64,000 nt of DNA from Enterococcus columbae DSM 7374 = ATCC 51263 (GCF_000406925.1 NZ_KE136347.1:596025-660024); one strand, 5' to 3'; numbered from the stretch's first letter, positions 36,095-46,317 are shown. Numbers and translations: made by a program. Notes: generated by a model from the letters alone, not told the origin.

Positions 36095-37396
36095 GTGACA
36101 GTTTTATTTTCATTTATATCCAGTGCAGTAGATATAGTTCTCTTTTCTATAATTTCTAACAAAAGTTTAATAAAAAAAATTAAGAAACATAATTTTATAT
36201 TTTCTTGTCTAATATTAATTATAGGAAATATAAATGTACTAACCAATCTTTTATCAAATGCTTATCTTATACCATTTGTAAACTTCATTTGTATGACTAT
36301 TTTTTTACTGACATTGAGTGTATATCTTAATAACTCATTCCGAGATACAGTTGTACTTACAATACTATTTATGTTCTGCAGCTTGTTTAGCGAACTTATA
36401 TCAGGCGGCATTCTATCTTTTGTACTGTCTGTTGATTTATTAAATCTAAATTTTTATTCACATCTATTACTGATATTAATTAATTTTCTAATTAAATTTA
36501 TCGTTATATTAATCATTATAACTATTATTAACAATATCCAGATGTGGAACATCACTGAAATATTAATATTATTGAGTAGTACTACATTTTCTATAGTAAT
36601 ATTAATTGTGTATTCATATTTACTATTTATAAAAAATTCTAGTTTTTCTTCTACTTATCATTTTGTATTTTTTTCTGTAATAGTTATTCTCTTAAATTTA
36701 AGTACAATTAGTCAGTTTTATATTTTGAAACTATTACAGAACCAAAGAACAGAAAAAGAAAATATTGAGCATGAAATCAATACCTATAAAACGGTCATAA
36801 ATGATAGTATAGAATCACAAACAGTATTTGAATCTATTCTTCATGATTTCAAAAATAGTATTATCTTAATCGATAAATATGTAAGAAACTCAGAAAAAAC
36901 TAAAGCTCTGGAGTATATACAACAGTTTCAGTCAGAAATTACCTATATTCATGAAAAACAACTTCATATTTATACGACAAACGAAGATTTAAATTACCTT
37001 CTCATAGCAAAAAAATTTTATGCTAACAGCCAAAACATCTCAATGAATATAGACTGCTTTCTAACGGATAATTCTTTAATCTCAACAGATATAATCGTTG
37101 TAATTATCGGAAATCTAATCGATAATGCAATTAATGCATGTATCAATGATGATTTTACCTCTGAAAAATATATTAGGTTAAAAATTAAACAAGTAGATGA
37201 TAATCTTCATATTATTGTTCAGAACTCTATTCCATCAGAAGTTACTGAAGAGAATTTAATAGACGGGATAGGTATAAAAAATATTAAAAAAATTGTAAAT
37301 AAAAATAACGGTTTTTACAAAAGAATCCTCAGAGATTGCGATTATACAGTCAAAATCATTCTTTGGGGAAAAAACAATAAACTTTCTAATATTTAA
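36095..37396 (+). CDS. agrC: AgrC/FsrC-type peptide-sensing histidine kinase
   Basis: 433 residues from GTG 36095, with GAAAGGAT upstream. Residues 1-215 hold about six membrane segments. The kinase part has the H box ILHDFKNSIILID and the N box IGNLIDNAINACIND, with IGIKNIKKIVNKNNG as the G box, as in the HPK10 group that detects cyclic AgrD-derived peptides. The gene order (regulator, kinase, AgrD, AgrB) is the reverse of staphylococcal agr (B-D-C-A). Confidence 0.92.
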   Translation: MTVLFSFISSAVDIVLFSIISNKSLIKKIKKHNFIFSCLILIIGNINVLTNLLSNAYLIPFVNFICMTIFLLTLSVYLNNSFRDTVVLTILFMFCSLFSELISGGILSFVLSVDLLNLNFYSHLLLILINFLIKFIVILIIITIINNIQMWNITEILILLSSTTFSIVILIVYSYLLFIKNSSFSSTYHFVFFSVIVILLNLSTISQFYILKLLQNQRTEKENIEHEINTYKTVINDSIESQTVFESILHDFKNSIILIDKYVRNSEKTKALEYIQQFQSEITYIHEKQLHIYTTNEDLNYLLIAKKFYANSQNISMNIDCFLTDNSLISTDIIVVIIGNLIDNAINACINDDFTSEKYIRLKIKQVDDNLHIIVQNSIPSEVTEENLIDGIGIKNIKKIVNKNNGFYKRILRDCDYTVKIILWGKNNKLSNI

Positions 37397-37412
37397 GATA
37401 GGAGAACATATA

Positions 37413-37559
37413 ATGAATAGCTTTATCAAGAAAAACATTCTAAAACAACTAAAAAAACTAGCAAAAATCACAGCGTCATCTTCAGTTAATTTTTCATGTG
37501 CCCTTTTTTTTGGACAAGAGAAAATTCCTGAAGAAGTTAAAAAATTAAGAAAATTCTAA
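37413..37559 (+). CDS. agrD: AgrD/FsrD-like autoinducing-peptide precursor
   Basis: 48 residues, from an ATG ten bases after TAGGAG. An amphipathic basic N-terminus (FIKKNILKQLKKLAKI) is followed by a core with a single Cys (VNFSCALFF) and a charged tail (GQEKIPEEVKKLRKF). The tail matches the conserved end of AgrD proteins (compare VPKELTQL of Staphylococcus aureus). By analogy Cys29 would form a thiolactone with Phe33, ring C-A-L-F-F with an exocyclic tail. Only one base separates it from agrB. Confidence 0.9.
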   Translation: MNSFIKKNILKQLKKLAKITASSSVNFSCALFFGQEKIPEEVKKLRKF

Positions 37560-37560
37560 T

Positions 37561-38151
37561 ATGAAAATACTAGAATTTTTTACTCAAAAACTTATCAGAA
37601 AATTAATAAAATATCAGTTAATTTCAGATCAAGATGTTAACCTGTATAGCTATGGTATCAATCTATTATTAAGTTATTTACTTAATTTGTTTACGATTTT
37701 ATTAATAGGACTATTGGAGAATAAATTTATTGAGACAATCTTTTTTACCGCTATATTTGTTTTCATTAGAAGTTACTCTGGTGGACTTCATTTTTCAAAA
37801 TTTATATATTGTTATATAGGAACTGTTATAGTAATTAGCTTATTTATTCAAATATATAAATTTTCAATACCCATAACAATTTTGAATACTATTTTCTTTT
37901 TAATTTCTTTTATTCTTTTTATAATTAATCCAATGGATAATAAAAATCGAAAATTTGATAGTATTGAAAAAAAAGTATTTTCCAAAAAATCAAAAAGAAA
38001 TATTATATTAGTATCTATATTTTATCTATTGTGCTTACACCTAACATTTTTTCAAGTTACCTATATAATTTTTTTAGCTAGTCTTTTTAATCTAATTAAT
38101 ATTTTGCTAGCCAAAAGTATAAGCAAGTATAATATAAAAATCTTTCTATAA
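37561..38151 (+). CDS. agrB: AgrB/FsrB-type membrane peptidase for the autoinducing peptide
   Basis: 196 residues with four to six membrane segments. The catalytic pair is visible in RSYSGGLHFSKFIYC: His and Cys are seven residues apart, as His77/Cys84 in staphylococcal AgrB. The enzyme cuts the AgrD tail and forms the thiolactone. With agrD, agrC and agrA the system is complete and uninterrupted. Confidence 0.93.
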   Translation: MKILEFFTQKLIRKLIKYQLISDQDVNLYSYGINLLLSYLLNLFTILLIGLLENKFIETIFFTAIFVFIRSYSGGLHFSKFIYCYIGTVIVISLFIQIYKFSIPITILNTIFFLISFILFIINPMDNKNRKFDSIEKKVFSKKSKRNIILVSIFYLLCLHLTFFQVTYIIFLASLFNLINILLAKSISKYNIKIFL

Positions 38152-38202
38152 ATATCTATCAGTATTGATTGTAAAAAGTATTTGATAAGATAATATGAGT
38201 AT

Positions 38203-38256
38203 AAAAAAGCCTGAATACTATGAATTATTTCAAATAGAGTAATATTCAGGCTTTTT
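38203..38256 (+). terminator. Terminator of the agr operon
   Basis: AAAAAGCCTGAATA pairs with ATATTCAGGCTTTTT, 52 bp after the agrB stop. It could work in both directions. Confidence 0.85.
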
Positions 38257-38289
38257 AAGTATTATTATACATAATACACTTTACAAAAT

Positions 38290-38770
38290 ATACAGATTTT
38301 CTATAAGCGTTAGATAGCTTAACGTTCTTTCATCCTCCTTTGAATTTAGGTGGTATTAAGCTATCAAAAATTTAAAGGAGGTTTTTGCATATTTCAATCA
38401 CAAATTGTACCTGTAAATCTTAGTAACAATTAGAAAAATCAAAAAGTTGATCTTACGCAAAAAAACTGTAGGCATATATTAAAACTTTATCAGAAACAAA
38501 GATACGGTTATTTCAAGGTGTATCGCTACAATTAGCACAAATATTTTTAGAGAAGCTATAATATGCTCGTTGATTTTACTAGAGTCAAAAATGTCTTTAT
38601 CGTATGCGGAGAATCATTGATGGATTAGCTAGTATCGTAAGCGTTAAATAGCTTATTTACCATGAGTAGAAACCATCCAAGCAAATAGTAAATAAGTAAA
38701 AAAAATCTCCGAAGTCAATTTGAAGACTTCAGAGATTGTCAATATACCTCGTTATTGAGCATTTACCTTC
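38290..38770. mobile_element. Cluster of IS66-like ends and hairpins, no intact gene
   Basis: AAGCGTTAGATAGCTTAACG (38306-38325) and GTAAGCGTTAAATAGCTT (near 38628) resemble one another and the IS66 ends elsewhere. On the minus strand GTAAATGCTCAATAACGAGG ends near 38764. A hairpin AATCTCCGAAGTC / GACTTCAGAGATT lies at 38706-38738. The space between holds no usable frame. Confidence 0.4.
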
Positions 38771-38887
38771 ATTGAAATATCCAATTCAATATAAAACTTT
38801 TATTTTTGAATTACTTTACTAAAATACATTTTGATTAGTCGCCTTCTCTCCTACTAATTAACATACCACTTACTTATTGGAATTAAA

Positions 38888-39217
38888 CTATATTTCTAAA
38901 ATAAAACAAACAAAAATAATGATTAATGCTATTTGTAGCCCAATCCACACACATTTTCCTAAGAAGTTATACGGATTGATTGTAAAACCAACACCCATTA
39001 CTTTAGGAACAAAAAGTGGTCCTTTTTCTCCTATTTCCTTGTAATACTTTTTAGTAATAAAATATCCTATAGAAGTTATTAATAATGTTAATGCTATTCC
39101 TGTAGCACCAAATAGTTTAGTAAAAAACATATTTTTTAAATAAGTCGAGATGAATAACATTACTATGTCTAAAACCAAAGCTATCACAAAAACAATTGTA
39201 TACTTTTCAATTTTCAT
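38888..39217 (-). CDS. Small membrane protein (DUF5808-like)
   Basis: 109 residues from the ATG at 39217, ten bases after AAAGGAGCG. Three membrane segments; between the second and third lies FVPKVMGVGFTINPYNFLGK, like the PKRFGIGxTxNFGNP motif of DUF5808 proteins. Thirty bases separate it from the stop of the radical-SAM gene, so it is probably in that operon and may be an immunity protein. Function unknown. Confidence 0.65.
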   Translation of the reverse strand: MKIEKYTIVFVIALVLDIVMLFISTYLKNMFFTKLFGATGIALTLLITSIGYFITKKYYKEIGEKGPLFVPKVMGVGFTINPYNFLGKCVWIGLQIALIIIFVCFILEI

Positions 39218-39248
39218 CAGAATGTATCCGCTCCTTTGTGGCAAAAAA

Positions 39249-40275
39249 CTACGCCAACATTGTATTCAATTTAATTTTATTAGTAAATCTTGTATTAATA
39301 CTTTCTTCGAGCTTACTGTAATTCTCTTTTATGCATTTTTGAATTTTTTTATTTTGAAATAAATAAGCACAAGATTGACAATGATGTGCAAACTGTGGAA
39401 TTTCAATAGTAGGATCCCAAACTTTCACTTGTTTTAATATATTGATTGGACCATCTATAAACAACCATTTTTTCATGAAATCTTTTTTTTTGATTATCAA
39501 AAGCAGTAACCAGATTAATATCATCAAGACTTCCTAAATGCATTTCAGGAAGATAATTTAGTGTTAACCCACAGCAGGCAATATACTGACCGTCTGGATG
39601 TAATCCAACAAAATTAAATAAATTATTACATCCATGTTCAACTTCAGTTTGCTCGATACAATCAAAATCATATTTTGTATCTTTATGAAAAGATACCCAA
39701 GCAGCACTAATAACAGTAAGCAAACCGTCCACATTTTCTTCTTTCATTTTTAAAAATAAAGGATGCTTATACAAATCTTCAGTGCTGAATTTCATTGACT
39801 TGTTAGATTCTACTGATATAACAGTACTAATTCCTAATCTTACACTCTCTAACGCAGCTATCATAACTCGATCAAATGGGACAAATTCTTGATGATTATC
39901 TCCTGTAGATATATTCAATTCAGCTAAACCAGCTTCTTTCAGTTTTTTTAGCTTAACATGAGCTATTTCATCACTTGTTGCCCAATAACCATTACTTACA
40001 ATCCTCGAATACAATCCTTTATTTTTTGCATATTGTAAACATTGATACAGTCTATCTTTTAAAAGAAATGCTTCACCTCCCGTCCATACCATATATTTTA
40101 CTGTACCTAAAGCTGAGATTTCATCAATAAACTTAAATATTTTCTCATCACTTAAAATCAAATCTCCCTTTGGTGAACAATTAAAGCAACACTCTCTACA
40201 AGCCGCACTACACTTATTTGTCAAAATAACAGCTGTTGAATGTGGATAAAACTTTTCTACATATTCATTCATCAT
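39249..40275 (-). pseudogene. Radical-SAM/SPASM-like peptide maturase with frameshift at an A9 tract
   Basis: The first part has the 4Fe-4S motif CSAACREC (C-x3-C-x2-C) near residue 20, VWTGGEAFL (GGE-like SAM motif) and VSNGYWA. A second set of Cys follows (GQYIACCGLTLN, later HHCQSCAYLF), as in SPASM or twitch domains that bind extra clusters in RiPP enzymes. The frame breaks at nine A (39483-39491): after FDNQKK the other frame KDFMKKWLFIDGPINILK continues to 39249. Removing one A restores about 342 residues. Slippage at A9 could still give some full-length protein. The upstream neighbours code small peptides that may be its substrates. Confidence 0.78.
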
Positions 40276-40568
40276 TAAAGAACTACCTTCTCACCATTTT
40301 CTAAACTAGTAAAAACGTCTAATATCTCATTTGAAAAATCAACTCCGCCTAACTTGTTGGCAATCCTTACACAACTCTTGAATGTTTCATTACGAAGCAT
40401 ATCTAATGGTCTTAGTTTTACTTCATCAGATTCTTTTAATAAAAGATATACAGCTGCTGCAACTACAGCTTCAGCAGCTGCTGCAACCAATGTGACCGCA
40501 ATAGCTCCGCCGGCAACCACTGCATTAATATCGGTATATACATTACTATTTGACTTAAACCACCCCAT
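40275..40568 (-). CDS. Small protein with Ala/Val-rich hydrophobic segment; candidate RiPP precursor or partner
   Basis: 97 residues. After MGWFKSNSNVYTDIN comes a 30-residue stretch almost wholly of Ala, Val, Gly and Leu (VVAGGAIAVTLVAAAAEAVV...), then a charged C-terminal half with one Cys (NETFKSCVRIANKLGG). The stop overlaps the start of the radical-SAM gene, so they are coupled. The hydrophobic part recalls bacteriocin cores and also a membrane anchor. No family is recognised. Confidence 0.6.
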   Translation of the reverse strand: MGWFKSNSNVYTDINAVVAGGAIAVTLVAAAAEAVVAAAVYLLLKESDEVKLRPLDMLRNETFKSCVRIANKLGGVDFSNEILDVFTSLENGEKVVL

Positions 40569-40601
40569 TCTAATATTACTCTTTGGTGAATTGTTTTGTA
40601 A

Positions 40602-40826
40602 TTAAATTATATCGTTTTGAATTAGATAAACAATAAAATCTTTTTTATTACCTTCCAAACATATATCTCTAAAATGACTATCTTGCATTAATTCTAAAAA
40701 CTTTGCATTAACATCATCTATACTAGACTGAAAGTTGCTATCAGTATTAATTGCCGCTTCGATATATAGACTATCTTTTTCAGTTCGATTTTCAAATAAA
40801 CTTTCTCTCACTTCAATCTTATTCAT
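40602..40826 (-). CDS. Small acidic protein, candidate precursor or leader-like peptide
   Basis: 74 residues with a TAAGGAG site. Acidic, no signal peptide, one Cys (FRDICLEGNKKDF). The helix FLELMQDSHFRD...DFIVYLIQNDI has the spacing of Nif11-type leaders, but this is weak. It is the first gene of the minus-strand unit 40826-38888. Confidence 0.55.
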   Translation of the reverse strand: MNKIEVRESLFENRTEKDSLYIEAAINTDSNFQSSIDDVNAKFLELMQDSHFRDICLEGNKKDFIVYLIQNDII

Positions 40827-40950
40827 GATTTATAATCTCCTTACTTTTAACTTTTTACACATTTTTTATACTTTGAATTGAACAAAATCACTAATACATA
40901 CTCACACAAGAATTCTACAAATAAAAAATATTTTTTGATAATTAACATTC

Positions 40951-41590
40951 TATACTCAGCAAATGATTCATTAAACTAATATTAAATTTTTCAATATATG
41001 TCTAGTAATAAAATCTAAAACATTTCCATATATCATCTCCTACCTTCATATAAATTTTTTATATGCAGAAGTTTTTTCTTGTATCTCATTTCTCTTTCTC
41101 CTTCCAATTTTGATTCATTTCAAATGTATACTAACGATCTTTTTGGCTCCAAATAAAAGAGAGATTTCTTTATATTTTGAACCTAATAAAACTTTACAAC
41201 ATATATACTCTGAATTTTTTAATATGTCATCAACAACACTTACATTGTTAAAAAAAGCACATTTTTTATCATTTCTTTATTTATAATTCATAAACAATAC
41301 AATATTTGAAAATAAAACATCAATTCTAGAAACAAATTTCCTAATCATTTAATGGATAAAACAATATAGTAATATAGATGAGATGAGATTAAATTTATGT
41401 AAACAAATGAAATGGAAATCTCTACAAACTTCTATTTATTTTATATACACAAATTAAATATTCAAAAAATTACTTTATTCACAAATAAAATTATTAAAGA
41501 TATTTATAACCAAACTACGTAACATAAAATTTATTGATTAATAAGTGAATAAGTAATAGAATATATTTGTCATTTATACTCAGCAAATGA
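40951..41590. repeat. Two 16-bp direct repeats flanking the divergent region of the RiPP-like locus
   Basis: TATACTCAGCAAATGA occurs at 40951-40966, upstream of the 74-residue gene, and at 41575-41590, 18 bases before the ABC exporter start. They may be binding sites of a shared regulator, or scars. Confidence 0.5.
41033..41089 (-). CDS. Possible 18-residue peptide
   Basis: MRYKKKLLHIKNLYEGRR, with GGAAGGAG eight bases before its ATG. It is very basic and could be a leader peptide or just a remnant. Just upstream on the same strand (about 41119-41285) an open frame without a start (SVVDDILKNSEYICCKVLLG...) looks like the end of a lost gene. Confidence 0.35.
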   Translation of the reverse strand: MRYKKKLLHIKNLYEGRR

Positions 41591-41608
41591 CAAAAGAGGA
41601 AATTAACA

Positions 41609-43191
41609 ATGAAAATAGATATCCAAAAATTATGTAAAAAAAATAAGTACACATTAATTCTATTAGCCATATCAATCATTATACAAACACTTATTAGTTC
41701 AATTTTTCCTTATCTAACAAAATTTATAATTGACGATATTTTGATAAAAAAAACTCTACACACATTGAATAAGCTAAGTATATTGATTGTATTTTTAATT
41801 ATTCTCAACCTAAGTTTTAATGTGCTCATTAGTTATCTATGTTCCAAATGGACACAAGACGTTATTTTTAGTTTAAGACAAGAGATTAGTCAGTTTTTCT
41901 TTAATAGAATAGACACTCCTAAAAAAAATGGGTTATTTATCAATAGTATATTATCAGATTGTGAATTAGTCGGAAGTCAGTTATTGAATATTCTATTGAA
42001 TGGTTTACCAAATATTTTATTGACTGTAATTTATTTGATAATTTTACTTTCACTCAATAAATTTCTTGTATTAATCACTTTTTTTCTTTTCCCTTATTTT
42101 TTATTATTTCATTTGTTACATCAAAAAAAATATTCACTCTCTCAAAGACTTTACAGTCACAAAAAGACACTTTATTAGAATATCTAAATGCTCACGTCAG
42201 AAATAAACTTCTTATTTATCTATATGAACTAATTATCGAAGAACAAAAAAAATTTAATGAGCAGATTAAGATTATAAAAAAAAATACTATACACGCCAAT
42301 ACTATTTTATCCTTCTTAGGTACTCTATCAGGAGTAATCACTATTATTATTCCTTTGTCAACATTATTGATTGGAAGTTACTTAGTCATAAATGATAAAA
42401 TGAGTATTGGAACGCTAATCACTTTTAATAGTTATACAACTTTGATATTTTCACCACTTAGTAAAATATTGACTATCCCTACAAATATTTCTCAATTAAA
42501 TGCTTCTATTGAGAGAATAGAAACAAACGTTTTACCAACCTCTTTTGTTCACAATGGTACATTCGCAAAAGAAAAGCTTGAAGACGATCAAATAATTTCG
42601 ATACACAATTATCTACCTTTTGTTGAAAATACTGCACTATTCACTCGTCCTCTGTCAGTTTGCTTTAAAAAGGGATATATATATCGTATAATTGGAAGAA
42701 ATGGTATTGGAAAGTCATTATTCCTACAAAGTATTATTCAATATTATACAAATTATAGTGGTAATATACTCGTTTCTAAAGATTCTTCTATTTCATATGT
42801 TCCTCAAGAAAACTTTTTATTTGATGGAACAATAAAAGATAATTTAACCAAAGGTTTATCTAATTACGATGAACAAGATTTATACAATTTTATGAACCTA
42901 TTTAATTGTAAATTAAAACTGAATCAAGAAGTCCATTCCTATTCTCTGAAATTAAGTAGTGGTGAATTACAAAAAATTAAATTAATCAGAGCCTTATTAA
43001 GTAAGCCTGATATTATTCTATTAGATGAAGTATTTGCCAACATGGATCAAACTACAATACAAACATTGATAGATTATTTGTTAGCAAATAATCTTACCAC
43101 TATTTTTATATATCACGGAGAATTAAGTAGCGAAATAGATAATTTGAATTTTCAAATCATAAACTTAAACAAATATACAGATGGGGAATAA
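41609..43191 (+). pseudogene. Peptide-type ABC exporter (membrane + ATPase) with frameshift at an A8 tract
   Basis: The first frame (from the ATG at 41609, AGAGGAA site) holds transmembrane segments 1-4. It shifts at eight A (42123-42130); the other frame continues KIFTLSKTLQSQKDTLLEYL through segments 5-6 and the ATPase domain. There Walker A is GRNGIGKSL, the signature LSSGELQKIKL and Walker B IILLDEVFANMD. One added A restores about 527 residues. No N-terminal C39 peptidase is present. It faces away from the radical-SAM unit and is a likely exporter of its product. Confidence 0.78.
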
Positions 43192-43310
43192 CATTTTATT
43201 AAAACAACATTTGTATTATAAATTTTCTCACATGATTGAATTATTAAATAAAATTAACTAACTTCCGTTATTTCGATTGAGTTAATACAGGAATATATTT
43301 AAAAAAAGGA

Positions 43311-44525
43311 CGCAAGCGTCAATAACAAGATATATAGATTGTCTTTAGTCCTCCAAATCCTACTGTATTCAAACAGAAGATTGGAGGATTTTTTTGATGA
43401 AACAACCTATTTTCCCCTAAAGTTGCCCAAACATAGCACTCAACACTTCAAGCAACAAACCACATTAGAAAGCAACAAAAATTGTGCACATTGCTCTATG
43501 TGAAATGCGTAAAATCACTACTAATCACATAAGAACGGATTTAATTTTAATTACACGTATGGTGCTTGCTATAGAACATAAAACAAGAAGTATACCATGT
43601 GATTGTTGTAAGAAAAACGGCGAAGGGAAAATCAAGAAATCAAAAGTACCTGATCTCTTATTGAACAACAGATGCTTCAAACGATTCTGCGTGATACCAT
43701 CATTCATATTGACGAAACGACCTATCGTGTCATCCAAGCAGAAAATGAAAAAGTAAATTTCTGGATATTTTATAATGGAAACATGCACTTCATCCAGCTT
43801 TCTTCTATCATTTTTATCTTGACAGGGGTGAAAAAGCCATCTCTTCTATCGTTTAATCATTCACATGGACTGCACACACTGATGATTATGACTATTCCCC
43901 TAACAGAAAGTCCGTTATCTAGCCCGTGTTCGTAGATATTTCATAGAAGTAGATTGAAACAAGCTCAATGGAAAAGAAGCCCTCGCAACTGGATTTGTTA
44001 AAAAGTTGGGGATAATCTTTCATCTAGATGCTTCCTATGCCAAACTAGATGCCGAGCAACGAAAGCTGTTACGGATTCAAAAGTTAACGCCTAGATTAGA
44101 ACAATGGTATCAAGCCTTGGAAAAATACCGAACGAGAAGGACAACTTTATATAGAATTTTTGAATATGGTAGACTTTTGAATTGACCAATAATATAGCAG
44201 ACCGTGCGGTAAAAGAGATTGTCATAGGAAGGAAAAATTGGATATTTTCTGAATCAGAACAAGGGACTAGGCTAGGACAAATGTAGTCTATCATACTGCA
44301 GAATTGTCCGTGGAAATATTTAGAGTAGTTGCTTACGTAAATAAAGAAAGTAAAAACCACCATCCAAGAAGATTATGCACAATTACTACCATGAACAATA
44401 GATGACCAAAATATTGTAAAATTAGGCCATCTGTATCTCTATTTATCAAAAAAAGAAGCCTGAATGCTATTCAATTTGAAAAAATGATAGCACATCAGGC
44501 TATTTGGCGTACACTCACCCTCCTA
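43311..44525 (+). mobile_element. Degenerate IS66-family element
   Basis: Starts with GCAAGCGTCAATAACAAG and the AGTCCTCCAAATCCTACTGT leader, then GGAGGATTTTTTTGATG. Broken TnpC pieces follow: a C-x2-C zinc ribbon (CDCCKKNG), IIHIDETTYRVIQAENEK, and later LGIIFHLDASYAKLDAEQRK and LEQWYQALEKYRT. Many stops and shifts break it. It ends near GGCGTACACTCACC at about 44515. It cannot move on its own. Confidence 0.75.
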
Positions 44526-44935
44526 TATGACTCTTACTTATTCACTTGATTTAAAATAAAATCAACGTTGCATTGGAAAGACTTTTCGGTTATTCCCACA
44601 ATGAGTTCAGATAAAGATGCTTGGCAATGCCATACTTAAATAGTATTTCCAGGAATATTTTAAAGAAATTTTTTTTAAAATTGCAATTCTTAAAAACTTT
44701 GATAGCTTTGAGTTGCTTGACTTACTGTCGGATAGAAGTGTTAAGCAATCAGGATAATACGCTTTTGATTGTTTGTTAACATTTAAGATAACACAAATAA
44801 ACCTTTCTTTTCTACTTCTAAAAACGGATAAGTCAATTGATTGTAGATTTCATGTACTAAGTCAGATATTAGGCCAGACAATTGTTTGGCTTTTGAATTA
44901 ATCAAATACTTCCTTTTATGACAAAGAGCCAAGAT
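44526..44935. other. Gene-free remnant region
   Basis: Short open pieces on the minus strand (for example NSKAKQLSGLISDLVHEIYN near 44800-44890) look like fragments of a lost gene. TGGCTCTTTGTCA at 44919-44931, read on the minus strand, equals the first 12 bases of the ISL3 end at 3959, perhaps a scar of a related element. Confidence 0.3.
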
Positions 44936-44937
44936 AA

Positions 44938-44968
44938 TAGCCACCAGTTTAGTTGAAAGACTGGCGGC
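44938..44968 (-). terminator. Hairpin after the secreted-protein gene
   Basis: TAGCCACCAGT / ACTGGCGGCTA stem on an 9-10-nt loop, 36 bp after the stop at 45004. The T-run is weak. Confidence 0.6.
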
Positions 44969-45003
44969 TAAAACTAATCACTATTCAAATTGTATAATAA
45001 CAT

Positions 45004-45417
45004 TTACACTGAGTCAGGACTCCAAACTCCTCCTGCCTCAACCTGAAAAAGATTAAAAGAATTAGATTCAATGGCTAAGCGAACATACACTTTACCATAT
45101 TTTGCATATTTTTCATATGCATAATTCGATATCTTTTTACTTTGTCCAACTAACACATTTACCTTTGGAGAATCAACTTCCGTACCGTCTGACATCTGTA
45201 CCCAAGATCTTATTCCACCTTTACCACAGTAATCTAATTTGATATAAGCAGAAGTTTTATCTTGTTTTTCACGATTTTCTGTGTAAAAGTTTCCTTGAGC
45301 TCTAGGCAAGATACCACCCCAGTCAGTGTCAGTATGATTATTAGCCAAAACAAATCCACCTAATCCCAAAAATATAATCGCGCTTACCACAAAAATTGAC
45401 AACAACTTCTTCATCAT
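45004..45417 (-). CDS. Small secreted protein (DUF2712-like), possible bacteriocin-associated
   Basis: 137 residues from the second ATG at 45417, with GGAGG five bases upstream. Signal peptide: MMKKLLSIFVVSAIIFLGLG then FVLANNHTD. The mature part is about 108 residues, basic and aromatic, with one Cys (LDYCGKGG) and no transmembrane segment. Length and the NxTDxxW start resemble DUF2712 proteins, which occur near ABC transporters. It is divergent from a four-gene ABC system. Function unknown. Confidence 0.6.
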   Translation of the reverse strand: MMKKLLSIFVVSAIIFLGLGGFVLANNHTDTDWGGILPRAQGNFYTENREKQDKTSAYIKLDYCGKGGIRSWVQMSDGTEVDSPKVNVLVGQSKKISNYAYEKYAKYGKVYVRLAIESNSFNLFQVEAGGVWSPDSV

Positions 45418-45543
45418 ATAAACCTCCTCCATATTTTGGTTTCGCTTACATCATACTGCAATTTTAAATTTTTTCAAGTATTTTAATTATTCTTTTATTG
45501 TGATATCATGGAACCAAGACATTTAGATGAAAGGTGTAATTTT

Positions 45544-46317
45544 ATGAAATCTCGTACCGTATATTTTCGTTTTTTATTAATCTTTTTGTTTAGTTTGTTA
45601 CTCAACTCAATACAGTATACAACGACTAATCCTTGGAAGATAATGGATATCCCTCAAAATTTCTTACATTATACTTTGCTATTTGATACCATTGGCAATG
45701 GCTCTCAGCTATATTTATTTTGCTTACCTCTACTTGCTTGTATAGGTGGATCTTATCTTTATTCTTATAATCATATCAGTCACTTTGATCAAATGTGCTA
45801 TGCTCGAATTGGAATAAAGAAATATTTACGAAAAATTTATATAAGAACGTTTTTCTATTCAGGTATCAGTGGCGTATTACCTTTGTTACTCAGCATGTTA
45901 TTTGCTATAATGATTAATCCGTATTTCCAAAAAATAAGTATTACTAGCAATTATCCCATCATTGATAATCATTCTTTTCTTGCCAATCTATACGATTCAT
46001 CTCCAATTTTTGTCATTCTTTTCTTAGTCATCAGTTTATTTGTATATAGTGGTCTACTAGGTTTGCTAGGAATTGCTTGTGCTAGTATTTATAATAAAAA
46101 ACATATTGATATTTTCTTACCCTTTGTACTATTGATTGTCTTTTATTTTATCGTTTCTTTACTTGGACAGCCTGAATTTGCGTGTAGCATTTTTTTTCAC
46201 GTAGGAATCAGTGGCGGTTTCCCAAATACACTTATCGGTATGATTAGTAATTTCATTTTACTTTTTACTGTTGTACTAGCTATCCTAGTTAAAAAGGTGA
46301 ATGCGGATGATTTATAA
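45544..46317 (+). CDS. Membrane subunit 1 of an ABC transporter
   Basis: 257 residues from the ATG at 45544 (GAAAGGTG site), with six hydrophobic segments. A basic loop (ARIGIKKYLRKIYIRT) lies between segments 2 and 3. No named family. It overlaps the next gene by about 10 bp. The set of three membrane proteins plus one ATPase resembles lantibiotic-immunity (FEG) or bacteriocin-export systems. Confidence 0.7.
   Translation: MKSRTVYFRFLLIFLFSLLLNSIQYTTTNPWKIMDIPQNFLHYTLLFDTIGNGSQLYLFCLPLLACIGGSYLYSYNHISHFDQMCYARIGIKKYLRKIYIRTFFYSGISGVLPLLLSMLFAIMINPYFQKISITSNYPIIDNHSFLANLYDSSPIFVILFLVISLFVYSGLLGLLGIACASIYNKKHIDIFLPFVLLIVFYFIVSLLGQPEFACSIFFHVGISGGFPNTLIGMISNFILLFTVVLAILVKKVNADDL

Noticed and set aside
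40275-40568. The Ala/Val-rich 97-residue protein as a circular bacteriocin
   Set aside because: The hydrophobic part is central, the C-terminal half is charged, and no circular-bacteriocin maturation genes are adjacent.
43484-43935. Short frames at 43.5-43.9 kb as independent small genes
   Set aside because: They are broken pieces of one IS66 TnpC gene in different frames.
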